From: Actinotalea lenta
GTDB taxonomy: Bacteria > Actinomycetota > Actinomycetes > Actinomycetales > Cellulomonadaceae
Length of the DNA: 64,000 nt
Assembly (NCBI RefSeq): GCF_030586465.1
Contig: NZ_JAUQYP010000001.1
Coordinates: 2,364,905-2,428,904, forward strand
Reading direction: 5' to 3'
A model generated the notes under the pieces. It saw nothing but the letters and a program-made list of their open reading frames with translations. It did no database searches and was not told where the DNA came from. Shown piece after piece: positions 8,972 through 16,458 of the stretch (its first letter is position 1; each line of letters starts with the position of its first letter). A program made the translations under genes and the position numbers.

Positions 8972-9546
8972 CCCTTGTTCCGCAGCCGTGCGCTGAACAC
9001 GGCGGTGCGTTCCCTGGACCCCAGGTCCAGCTTCGAGTCATAGGTCAACGAGATGTCGATCTCGTGGGCGGTGGCAGCGGACGCCGCGCCCCCGTCGTAG
9101 GAGAAGATGGCGTCCACGATCAGGGAGGACGCCTGGATGTGCGTGGTCTGCGGCGTCCCACCGGCACCGGACCCGACGATCCTGACGACGTCGTAGTGCT
9201 GGAGGTCGGCGTCCTGGACGAGCTGCCAGGTGATGATCTCCGTCGGCTCCTCGACGTAGTCGGAGTTGGCGTCGATCCACACCTGCAGGTGCGACGTGCA
9301 CGTCGGGTCCCAGGCCGCCCCGTCGCACACCGCGGATCGAGCCTCGCGGATGTCCCGGCCCAGCCGGTCCATGACGACCTTGGCATCGGCAAGGCCCGTG
9401 GCCTCGTCGTCGGTGCGGATCAGGACTCGACCGGCCTGCGACACCGCACCCACGACCAGCGTCGAGACGACACCCATGAGCACCATCGTGATGAGCAGCT
9501 CGATGAGGGTGAGTCCGCTGTCCTCCCGCCTGGCGGGCTTCATCAC
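8968..9546 (-). CDS. Minor prepilin, PilW/PulJ type
   Basis: A 192-residue prepilin. The leader MMKPARREDSG ends in the class III site SG/LTLIELLITM, with glutamate at mature position 5. Leucine rather than phenylalanine is at +1. The rest of the hydrophobic helix is followed by a segment with regular heptads (VVMDRLGRDIREARSA) typical of PilW/PulJ-like proteins, then a beta domain with a cysteine pair (CDGAAWDPTC). It overlaps its neighbours by 4 bp on both sides, so it is co-translated with the large minor pilin and the PilX-like protein. Confidence 0.88.
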   Translation of the reverse strand: MMKPARREDSGLTLIELLITMVLMGVVSTLVVGAVSQAGRVLIRTDDEATGLADAKVVMDRLGRDIREARSAVCDGAAWDPTCTSHLQVWIDANSDYVEEPTEIITWQLVQDADLQHYDVVRIVGSGAGGTPQTTHIQASSLIVDAIFSYDGGAASAATAHEIDISLTYDSKLDLGSRERTAVFSARLRNKG

Positions 9547-11168
9547 TTCACCCCGATCTGGAACGCAGCCGGCATCTGGCCGGGGACGTCATACCCGAGG
9601 CGACCGTTCCCGCCGGCGACCGCGATGCGGACGCCGAAGACACCATTCCTCGCGATCTGCGGCTGGGGGACGTCCGGCAATGTCACGTAGACCTCCTGGA
9701 ACCCGCTGCAGCCGGTGGGAAGGGAGATCGACGTGTCGGCGAGAACGCTCCGGGACCCGCTTGCGGTCGACGCCGAGTACAGCACCACCTCGGCCTGGGT
9801 GGGGGCCGTCCCGCCATCCGCGGCGATCCACAGACGCAGGACACCCGTGCCGTCGAGGCGGGTGTTCGACTCCGCCGTCATCTGCCAGTCCGCGTACTGG
9901 TGCGGATCGGTCAGCGCGAGCGTCCCTGCCGCGTCGGGCAGCGCACCGGAGGCCTGGATGACCCGCCCCGTCGTGGTGGGTGCCACGTCGGTGGAGTACT
10001 CCGGGAGGTAAGGCTCGTCGGGCCCGGTCGAGTTGAAGTACATCTGCGCCTGGGTCGTCGACGGCCCCACGCCGTCGTTGTGGAGCGCGTACTCGCGGAC
10101 CGAGTAGTTCCCGTTCCCGACCCCGGTGACGCTGCCGACCGACGGCGCTGCGCACGTGGTCTCCGTGGTGGGCGGCGACGTCGACGGGGTGGGTGTGGGA
10201 CCTGGGGTCGGACCGATCACGCCCGTGGTGATCGTCGACGTTGCCGTCACCGATGCGGACGCGCCCGTCGCGGACGGCTGGCCGACCGAGGTCGCGGTGA
10301 CCGTCGTGTCGAACGTCCCGAGTGCGGCGCCGGTGGTCGTGGTGCGGGTCAGGAAGAAGCGGAAGGTGGTGCTGGGGTCGACACGACCCGTGTCCGGCTG
10401 ACCGTTCATCGTGGTGTCCGCCAACGGCGTGTCACCCGCAGACAGGGTCCCGTCACCGTCGGTGTCGGCGACCAGTGACCAGCCGGTGGACCACCCGGAC
10501 AGGGTGATGTCCCACCGGTCGGGTGCGCCCTGGTTGAGCAGCGTGACCTCGTAGGTGAGCGTGCCGCCGGGGTTCACGGCCATGCTCGTCACGGGCATCT
10601 CGAGCTTGAAGCGCGGCAGTGGCAGCCCTCGCTGCGTGAAGGCGATCATGCTCGAGATCGACCGCTCATGGGGCGTACTGCCGGTGGTCCAGTTGACGAA
10701 CACCGTGGCGCGGACAGCCTGGTCGACCGGCTGGTCCGAGGCGGTGATGTAGCTCGACACGGTGAAGGTGGTCCCGTTGACCGTCTGGTTGGCCACGCCG
10801 GCCGCCGTGCCGTCGTCCACGGTCTTGATGTGCGGGGTCACGGCACCGCCGGTGCCGAGCACGAGCGTCTCCGGCGTCCCGTCGACCATGAGGCACGGGG
10901 TGCCGCTGCAGTTGAGGATCCGCGGGTCCCCCGCCAGGTCCGTGGAATCCATCGTCAGTGAACCGAAGTCCACAGCTCGCAGGCGTTCCAGCTCCGCCGT
11001 CATGGCGTCGGTCGCCTGCTGGTTCTGCCGGCCGTACAAGGAGGTGCGCAGCCCGGCCACGAGGGTTGTCGCGAGGGCACCGAAGACGACACCGGCGATC
11101 AGGAGGGCGACGACCATCTCGATCAGGCCGAAACCGTCGTCCGGGCGGGCGGTCCGCTGCGGCGCCAT
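9543..11168 (-). CDS. Large minor prepilin, candidate tip adhesin (PilV-like)
   Basis: A 541-residue protein starting at ATG 11168, chosen because GAAAGGGAG lies 7 bp upstream. Two in-frame ATGs further upstream have poorer context. The leader ends DDG/FGLIEMVVALLIAG, a class III prepilin site with Glu5. After a pilin-like domain (to about residue 180) comes an Ig-like domain (about 185-315) containing DTDGDGTLSAGD, an EF-hand or dockerin-like calcium loop at about 235. A Pro/Thr linker (about 320-340) follows, then a C-terminal beta-sandwich-like domain of some 195 residues. Ordinary minor pilins are 150-200 residues. The modular tail suggests an adhesin displayed at the pilus tip; this is inference. 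Confidence 0.8.
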   Translation of the reverse strand: MAPQRTARPDDGFGLIEMVVALLIAGVVFGALATTLVAGLRTSLYGRQNQQATDAMTAELERLRAVDFGSLTMDSTDLAGDPRILNCSGTPCLMVDGTPETLVLGTGGAVTPHIKTVDDGTAAGVANQTVNGTTFTVSSYITASDQPVDQAVRATVFVNWTTGSTPHERSISSMIAFTQRGLPLPRFKLEMPVTSMAVNPGGTLTYEVTLLNQGAPDRWDITLSGWSTGWSLVADTDGDGTLSAGDTPLADTTMNGQPDTGRVDPSTTFRFFLTRTTTTGAALGTFDTTVTATSVGQPSATGASASVTATSTITTGVIGPTPGPTPTPSTSPPTTETTCAAPSVGSVTGVGNGNYSVREYALHNDGVGPSTTQAQMYFNSTGPDEPYLPEYSTDVAPTTTGRVIQASGALPDAAGTLALTDPHQYADWQMTAESNTRLDGTGVLRLWIAADGGTAPTQAEVVLYSASTASGSRSVLADTSISLPTGCSGFQEVYVTLPDVPQPQIARNGVFGVRIAVAGGNGRLGYDVPGQMPAAFQIGVK

Positions 11169-11215
11169 CCTCATACTCCCTTTCGGAGTCATCCGGGGCG
11201 TTCAGGGAAGCGGCG

Positions 11216-11255
11216 CTCTGCGGGGAGGGCGGGAGCCCCCGCCCTCCCCGCAGAG
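11216..11255 (-). terminator. Perfect 18-bp hairpin after pilA
   Basis: An 18-bp perfectly paired GC-rich stem (arms 11216-11233 and 11238-11255) with a 4-nt loop. It lies 17 bp downstream of the major pilin stop codon and before the large minor-pilin gene. There is no U-run. It probably limits read-through or protects the pilA mRNA 3' end, so that the major pilin is made in excess over the minor subunits. Confidence 0.7.
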
Positions 11256-11271
11256 GCGCATCAAGCTCAGA

Positions 11272-11682
11272 TCACGGGCAGGTAGTCGGCTTGGTGGTCG
11301 TCGGCACGCCCGCCGTCGAGTCGTAGTACCACACCGTGGTGGACTTGGAGGTCACCGACATGCAGTAGCCGTCGGCGCCGGTGGTTCCCAGGGCCGTGGC
11401 CGCCCAACCGCTGTTGTCGGCCGACTCGTTGAAGCCCACGCTCTGAAGATCTGCGACGTTGTTCGTGTACGCGTTGTTGTCGGTGAGCCAGGTCTCCTCG
11501 GCCGTGGCCATGTTCTTCAGGTCGGACTTGGCCTGGGCATCCCAGCCCTTCTTCCGCTGGTTGAGGAAGACCGGGATGGCGATCGCGGCCAGGATGCCGA
11601 TGATGATGATGACGACGAGGAGCTCGATGAGGGTGAAGCCCTTGTCCTTCTCCGCGACGGACTTCCGGATACGAGCGATCAT
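11272..11682 (-). CDS. pilA: Major type IV pilin
   Basis: A 136-residue prepilin. The 15-residue basic leader ends KDKG/FTLIELLVVIIIIGIL, a textbook class III cleavage site, giving a mature pilin of about 121 residues with Phe1 and Glu5. The hydrophobic alpha-1 helix continues AAIAIPVFLNQRKKGWDAQAK. The C-terminal domain has a cysteine pair (GYCMSV and PTTCP) that could close the D-loop. The ATG at 11682 is preceded by GAAGGGCAGCGCC. It stands alone between a WhiG/FliA-like promoter and a strong hairpin, as expected for the most abundant subunit. Confidence 0.95.
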   Translation of the reverse strand: MIARIRKSVAEKDKGFTLIELLVVIIIIGILAAIAIPVFLNQRKKGWDAQAKSDLKNMATAEETWLTDNNAYTNNVADLQSVGFNESADNSGWAATALGTTGADGYCMSVTSKSTTVWYYDSTAGVPTTTKPTTCP

Positions 11683-11750
11683 GGCGCTGCCCTTCGATGT
11701 CGATGTCAGGTCCCCGGTGACCGGGGGTCATGCTGGGTGCTACGGGTGAT

Positions 11751-11778
11751 GCATCGGGGCTCGTCGCGGCCGACTTGA
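11751..11778 (-). promoter_or_regulatory. WhiG/FliA-type promoter for pilA
   Basis: On the minus strand TCAAG (11778-11774), 15 bp, CCCGATGC (11758-11751), 68 bp before the pilA ATG. Same spacing as the other pilus promoters. A 6-bp inverted repeat (11785-11805, CCTGGC/GCCAGG) just upstream may end the pilC transcript. Confidence 0.55.
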
Positions 11779-11836
11779 GCGATGCCTGGCGGTTTGTCGG
11801 CCAGGTTCACCCGGTCGGCGCATTCGCCGTTCGGTG

Positions 11837-13066
11837 TCAGCCGATGAGGTCGAAGATCTTGAAGATCGGCATGTACATGGCAATGATCATGGATCCGATG
11901 ATCGAGCCGATGACCACGATCATCAGGGGCTCGATGAGCGACGTCAGCGCCTCGGTGGTCGCCTCGACCTCCTGGTCGTAGAACTCCGAGATCTTGTCGA
12001 GCATGGTGTCCAGCGCACCGGTGTCCTCACCGACCGCCATCATCTGCACCACCATGGGCGGGAAGACCTTGTGCTGCGCCAGCGGCCCGGTGAGGGCCTG
12101 ACCGGAACGCACCGAGTCGGCGATGTCCCGCGAGGCCCGCTCGATGACGACGTTGCCGCTGGTCTCCCCCACGACGTTCAACGCCTGCAGGATGGGGACG
12201 CCCGCGCGCACCATGGTGCCGAAGTTGCGCGTGAACCGGCTCACCGCGATCTTTTGGAACAGCGGCCCGAACACGGGGATCTTCAGCTTCAGCGGGTCGA
12301 GCCTCTCGCGGACGCCGCGGTCGTTCTTGTGCCGCCCCCACCAGGCGGCGAAGGCGACCGCGCCGACCGCCAGGACGGGGGCGATCCACTTCATGACGCC
12401 CGAGAGGAACACGAGGACCCGGGTCGGGAGCGGGAGCTCGCCGCCCAGTCCCTCGAACATCGAGGCGAAGACCGGCACGATGAACAGCAGCATGCCGATC
12501 GTGGCCAGGATGGCGAACACGAAGACCACCACGGGATAGGTCATCGCGCTCTTGATCGTCGAGCGCAGCTTGACCTCGGCCTCGAAGTTCTCCGCGATGC
12601 GCAGCAGGACGGAGTCCAGGAAGCCGCCGACCTCGCCCGCCTTGACCATGTTGATCATCAGCGGCGGGAACACCTGCGGGTGCTTGGCGAGCGACGCGGA
12701 CAACGCCGAGCCGCTCTCCACGTCGGTGCGCACCTGACCGACGACCTTCGCGAGCGCCTTGTTCTCGGTCTGCTCCGCGAGGATCGACAGCGCCCGGAGC
12801 AGGGTCAGGCCCGCGTTGATCATCGTCGCCAGCTGACGGGACAGGATCGCGATGTCCTTCAGCTTGATGCGGTCACCGAACCCCGGGATCTTCAGCTCCC
12901 GCTGCAGCCCCGCGTTCTGCACCTCGCTGATCGCGATCGGCGCGAGGCCCATGGTGCGCAGCCGGTTGGCGACCGCCGCCTGGTTGCTCGCCTCGATCCT
13001 GCCCTTGACGACCTTCCCGCCCCGGTCACGGACGGAGTACTCGAACGTCTTCGTGGCGGTCGCCAT
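11837..13066 (-). CDS. pilC: Type IV pilus platform protein PilC
   Basis: A 409-residue polytopic membrane protein of the GspF/PilC family, on which the PilB and PilT motors act. It contains two repeated T2SSF domains (about residues 75-200 and 275-395), each ending in hydrophobic helices. Recognisable stretches are IKLKDIAILSRQLATMINAGLTLLRAL and FTRNFGTMVRAGVPILQAL. The N-terminal basic region begins ATATKTFEYSVRDRGGKVVKG, the common PilC opening. The start shares a base with the pilT stop (TGATG), so PilC is translationally coupled to PilT. Confidence 0.96.
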   Translation of the reverse strand: MATATKTFEYSVRDRGGKVVKGRIEASNQAAVANRLRTMGLAPIAISEVQNAGLQRELKIPGFGDRIKLKDIAILSRQLATMINAGLTLLRALSILAEQTENKALAKVVGQVRTDVESGSALSASLAKHPQVFPPLMINMVKAGEVGGFLDSVLLRIAENFEAEVKLRSTIKSAMTYPVVVFVFAILATIGMLLFIVPVFASMFEGLGGELPLPTRVLVFLSGVMKWIAPVLAVGAVAFAAWWGRHKNDRGVRERLDPLKLKIPVFGPLFQKIAVSRFTRNFGTMVRAGVPILQALNVVGETSGNVVIERASRDIADSVRSGQALTGPLAQHKVFPPMVVQMMAVGEDTGALDTMLDKISEFYDQEVEATTEALTSLIEPLMIVVIGSIIGSMIIAMYMPIFKIFDLIG

Positions 13067-14583
13067 CAGTACATCCCTCCAGCGGGTGCACCGCCGGCGA
13101 GGGTCACCGCACTGAGCGGGTCACCACCCGTCATCGACCCGAGGGCGCTGCCCCCGCCGCCCGAGCCGATCCGGCCGGTCAGCCTGTTGAAGTCGGCGAC
13201 GTTCTGGCACTTCTCCACGCCGGTCTCGTACGTGATCGCCTGGGCGCGGACCAGCTCGGCGAGGTGCTGGTCCATCGTGTGCATGCCCTGCTGGAGGCCG
13301 GCCTGCATCGCGGAGTAGATCTGGTGGGTCTTGCCCTCGCGGATCAGGTTCCGGATGGCCGGCGTGGCGAGCAGGATCTCGGTCGCCACGACGCGGCCCT
13401 TGCCGTTGGCCCGCTTGCACAGCGTCTGGCACACGACGCCTTGGATCGCGGCCGCGAGCTGCGTGCGGATCTGGTCCTGCTGGTGCGCCGGGAACACGTC
13501 GATGATGCGGTCGATCGTCTGGGCGGCGTCCTGGGTGTGCAGGGTCGCGAAGACCAGGTGACCGGTCTCGGCGGCCGTCAGCGCCACGGAGATCGTCTCG
13601 AGGTCACGCATCTCGCCGACCAGGATCACGTCGGGGTCCTGGCGCAGCACGTGCTTGAGCGCGTTGGCGAACGAGTGCGTGTCCGACCCGACCTCGCGCT
13701 GGTTGATGAGCGACCTCTTGTGCCGGTGCAGGAACTCGATCGGGTCCTCGACCGTCATGATGTGCTCGTTGCGGCTGCGGTTGGCGAGGTCGATCACCGC
13801 GGCGAGCGTCGTCGACTTGCCCGATCCGGTGGGACCGGTGACGAGCACCAGACCGCGCGGGAGGTTCGCGAAGTTGGCCACGACCGGCGGGACCCCGAGC
13901 TCCTCGAGCGGCTTGATCTCGTAGGGGATCATGCGGAACGCCGCCCCGACGGAGTCTCGCTGCCGGTAGAGGTTCACACGGAAGCGCGAGACGCCCCTGA
14001 CCGCGTACGCGAAGTCGAGCTCCAGGTTCTCCTCGAAGGTCTCCCGCTGCTTCTGGGTGAGCACCGCATACAGGGTGCGCTGCAGCGAGTCGGGGTACAT
14101 GGTCGGGAATCCGTCGAGGGGCCGTAGTCCCCCGTCCAACCGGATCATCGGCTGCGAACCGGACGTCAGGTGCAGGTCGGACGCGCCGGCGGCGACCATG
14201 GCACGCAACGCCGCGTCCAGGTCGACGTCCCCCTCCTGGCTCGCCTGGGGCATCCCGACCCGGCGCGCCGCGGGGGGCGCCGACCGTTCGGGCGTCGCCG
14301 ACCGCTCGGGAGCTGCCGCACGCGCAGGACCCCCCGGCGACGTGGCGGGCCCAGGACCTGAGGTGGGCCGGACCGGCGGGGCTGCGGCGGCGCCACCCGC
14401 GACGCGCCCGGGAGCCGGGGCGCTCTGGCCCGTGGATGGTGCGCTCTGGGCACGCGCCGCGTCGGGCCCGTAGCCGGCCGGCACACCTGGCGCGGTCGGG
14501 ATGTCGTGCCGCGGGGCGCCGGGCTGCCGCTCGGGCAGCGGGCTCCACCGCTCGGGTGCTCCGGGGTCGGGGGTCGTGTTCAC
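13066..14583 (-). CDS. pilT: Type IV pilus retraction ATPase PilT
   Basis: A 505-residue hexameric secretion-type ATPase powering pilus retraction. The core (from about residue 115) has a PAS-like N-domain, Walker A GPTGSGKST, Walker B DPDVILVGEMRD, and the His box HLVFATLHT. The PilT-specific signature AIRNLIREGKTHQI distinguishes it from PilB. About 110 Pro/Ala/Gly-rich residues precede the core, making it longer than the usual 350-370, with a Gly-rich tail after it. The start at 14583 was kept because no better-supported internal start was seen. A shorter product beginning near VGMPQASQEGDVDLDAAL is possible. Confidence 0.95.
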   Translation of the reverse strand: MNTTPDPGAPERWSPLPERQPGAPRHDIPTAPGVPAGYGPDAARAQSAPSTGQSAPAPGRVAGGAAAAPPVRPTSGPGPATSPGGPARAAAPERSATPERSAPPAARRVGMPQASQEGDVDLDAALRAMVAAGASDLHLTSGSQPMIRLDGGLRPLDGFPTMYPDSLQRTLYAVLTQKQRETFEENLELDFAYAVRGVSRFRVNLYRQRDSVGAAFRMIPYEIKPLEELGVPPVVANFANLPRGLVLVTGPTGSGKSTTLAAVIDLANRSRNEHIMTVEDPIEFLHRHKRSLINQREVGSDTHSFANALKHVLRQDPDVILVGEMRDLETISVALTAAETGHLVFATLHTQDAAQTIDRIIDVFPAHQQDQIRTQLAAAIQGVVCQTLCKRANGKGRVVATEILLATPAIRNLIREGKTHQIYSAMQAGLQQGMHTMDQHLAELVRAQAITYETGVEKCQNVADFNRLTGRIGSGGGGSALGSMTGGDPLSAVTLAGGAPAGGMY

Positions 14584-14628
14584 GGTGGACCTCTCACATC
14601 GGCGGCGCGCTCGGGGCGCTCGGATGGT

Positions 14629-14656
14629 GTATCGACGGCGGGACGCTGCGGCTTGA
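14629..14656 (-). promoter_or_regulatory. WhiG/FliA-type promoter for pilT-pilC
   Basis: On the minus strand TCAAG (14656-14652), 15 bp, GTCGATAC (14636-14629). It lies immediately after the pilB stop and 45 bp before the pilT ATG. The -10 has two mismatches to GCCGATAA. Confidence 0.5.
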
Positions 14657-14661
14657 GGCGG

Positions 14662-16326
14662 TCATGCCACCACCCGGAGCACCTCCTCCAGGGACGTCTG
14701 GCCGAGCATCACCTTTGCCCAGCCGTCGTCACGCAGAGTGGTCATTCCCTGCTCCCGCGCGGTGTGGCCGATCTCGGCCGACGACGCGTGACCCACGGCG
14801 AGCCGTTCGATCTCCTCGGTCACGCGCATCACCTCGTGGAGCGCCATCCGACCCTTGTAGCCGGTGTGGGAGCACGCCTGGCACCCGGTCGGCCGGTACA
14901 GCGTCGGCACGTCGTCTCCGGGACTCCACGGAAAGCGTGCGGCGATCAGCTCGACCTCGCTCGGCGTGTACGACTCCTTGCACTTCGAGCACAGCCGGCG
15001 TGCCAGGCGCTGGGCGACGACGCAGTCCAGCGCGGAACCGACGAGGAACGGCTCGATGCCCATCTCGACGAGCCGGGTCACCGCACTCGGCGCGTCATTG
15101 GTGTGCAGCGTGGACAGCACGAGGTGGCCCGTGAGCGCCGCCTCGATCGCGATCTGCGCCGTCTCGTGATCACGGATCTCGCCCAGGAGCACCACGTCCG
15201 GGTCGGAACGCAGGATCGAGCGCAGCGCCCCCGCGAACGTCAAGCCGGCCTTCGGGTTGACCTGGACCTGGTTGATCCCGGCGAGCCGGTACTCGACCGG
15301 GTCCTCCACGGTGATCACGTTGATCTCGGGCCGCGACACCGCGTTGAGCGTCGCGTACAGGGTGGTCGACTTGCCGGAACCGGTCGGCCCCGTGACCAAG
15401 ATCATCCCGTACGGCTTCTGGTACGACTCCGCGTACACGTCGAGGTTCTCGTCCAGGAAGGACAGCTCGCGCAGGTCGAGGCTCGCGGTGGAGTTGTCCA
15501 GGATTCGCATGACGACCTTCTCGCCCCACACCGTCGGCAGCGTCGCGACCCGGAGATCGACCTTCCGCCCCTCGTGCACGACCGACATGCGGCCGTCCTG
15601 GGGCTTGCGTCGCTCGGCGATGTCGATGTCGCTCATGATCTTCAGGCGCGAGATGATGCCGGCCTGGATGTTCTTCGGCGCGTGCTGCATCTCGTGCAGG
15701 ACCCCGTCGATCCGGTACCGCACCCGCATGTCGTCCTCGGCGGGCTCGATGTGGATGTCGGACGCCCGGTCGGTGATCGCCTGGGTCACCAGGAGGTTCA
15801 CGAAGCGCACGATCGGGGCGTCGTCCTCGACCGCTTCGCCGACCGAGACGTCCTCGGCCTCGGCGGTGTCCTCGAACGAGGACGCCAGGTCGTCGATCTC
15901 CTCGTCCGCGCGACAGTAGCGAGCGATCGCCTGCTCGAGCTCGTCGCGCGTGGCCACCACGGTCTGGACGGGCATCCGCGACAACGTGCGCGCGTCGTCC
16001 ACCGCGATCACGTTCCCCGGATCGGCCATCGCCAGGTACAGCACGCCCGCGTGGATGGTGATCGGCAGGATCGTGTACTTACGGCACACTGCCGCCGGAA
16101 GCGTCGCCACGGCCGCCCGGTCCACCGGGTACTCGGCGAGCTCGATGAACTCCATGTCCACCTGGGCGGCCAGCGCCTTGACCAGCTGCGCCTCGGTCAC
16201 GGTGCCCATCTCCACCAGGACCCGGCCCAGCGACTGACCCCGGATCACCTGTTCGTCGAGGGCCGCCATCAGCTGCGCCTCGGTCAGCAGACCGTTGTCG
16301 AGGAGGATGTCGCCAAGCTGCTTCAC
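14662..16326 (-). CDS. pilB: Type IV pilus extension ATPase PilB
   Basis: A 554-residue assembly ATPase. The N-terminus holds MshEN-type repeats (LGDILLDNGLLTEAQLMAAL and LGRVLVEMGTVTEAQLVKAL, residues 4-51), the fold that binds cyclic di-GMP in MshE and related ATPases. The C-terminal motor has Walker A GPTGSGKST, Walker B DPDVVLLGEIRD, the His box HLVLSTLHT, and a tetracysteine zinc site (CSKC and CQAC). It is the first pilus gene in the cluster, 36-42 bp downstream of a WhiG/FliA-like promoter, and follows aroE. Confidence 0.96.
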   Translation of the reverse strand: MKQLGDILLDNGLLTEAQLMAALDEQVIRGQSLGRVLVEMGTVTEAQLVKALAAQVDMEFIELAEYPVDRAAVATLPAAVCRKYTILPITIHAGVLYLAMADPGNVIAVDDARTLSRMPVQTVVATRDELEQAIARYCRADEEIDDLASSFEDTAEAEDVSVGEAVEDDAPIVRFVNLLVTQAITDRASDIHIEPAEDDMRVRYRIDGVLHEMQHAPKNIQAGIISRLKIMSDIDIAERRKPQDGRMSVVHEGRKVDLRVATLPTVWGEKVVMRILDNSTASLDLRELSFLDENLDVYAESYQKPYGMILVTGPTGSGKSTTLYATLNAVSRPEINVITVEDPVEYRLAGINQVQVNPKAGLTFAGALRSILRSDPDVVLLGEIRDHETAQIAIEAALTGHLVLSTLHTNDAPSAVTRLVEMGIEPFLVGSALDCVVAQRLARRLCSKCKESYTPSEVELIAARFPWSPGDDVPTLYRPTGCQACSHTGYKGRMALHEVMRVTEEIERLAVGHASSAEIGHTAREQGMTTLRDDGWAKVMLGQTSLEEVLRVVA

Positions 16327-16368
16327 GGGGGTCCTTCCGCCAGGCCGAGCACGTTGCCGCTGCTCGAC

Positions 16369-16396
16369 CTATCGGCACGGGGAGCGCCGGGCTGTA
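16369..16396 (-). promoter_or_regulatory. WhiG/FliA-type promoter for pilB
   Basis: On the minus strand TACAG (16396-16392), 15 bp, GCCGATAG (16376-16369), ending 42 bp before the pilB ATG. The -35 is TACA versus TAAA of the WhiG consensus. Confidence 0.6.
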
Positions 16397-16458
16397 GCCC
16401 TTTCGAGCGAACCCGCACCGTGGGGCCGGGGGCGGACGGCGCCGGGCCGTCACCCCGG

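Noticed and set aside
11683..11836. Possible cyclic-di-GMP (GEMM) riboswitch in the pilA leader
   Set aside because: The conserved GEMM core (CACGCACAGGGCAAACC and GGACGCAAAGCC) was not found. The region is explained by a promoter and short inverted repeats.
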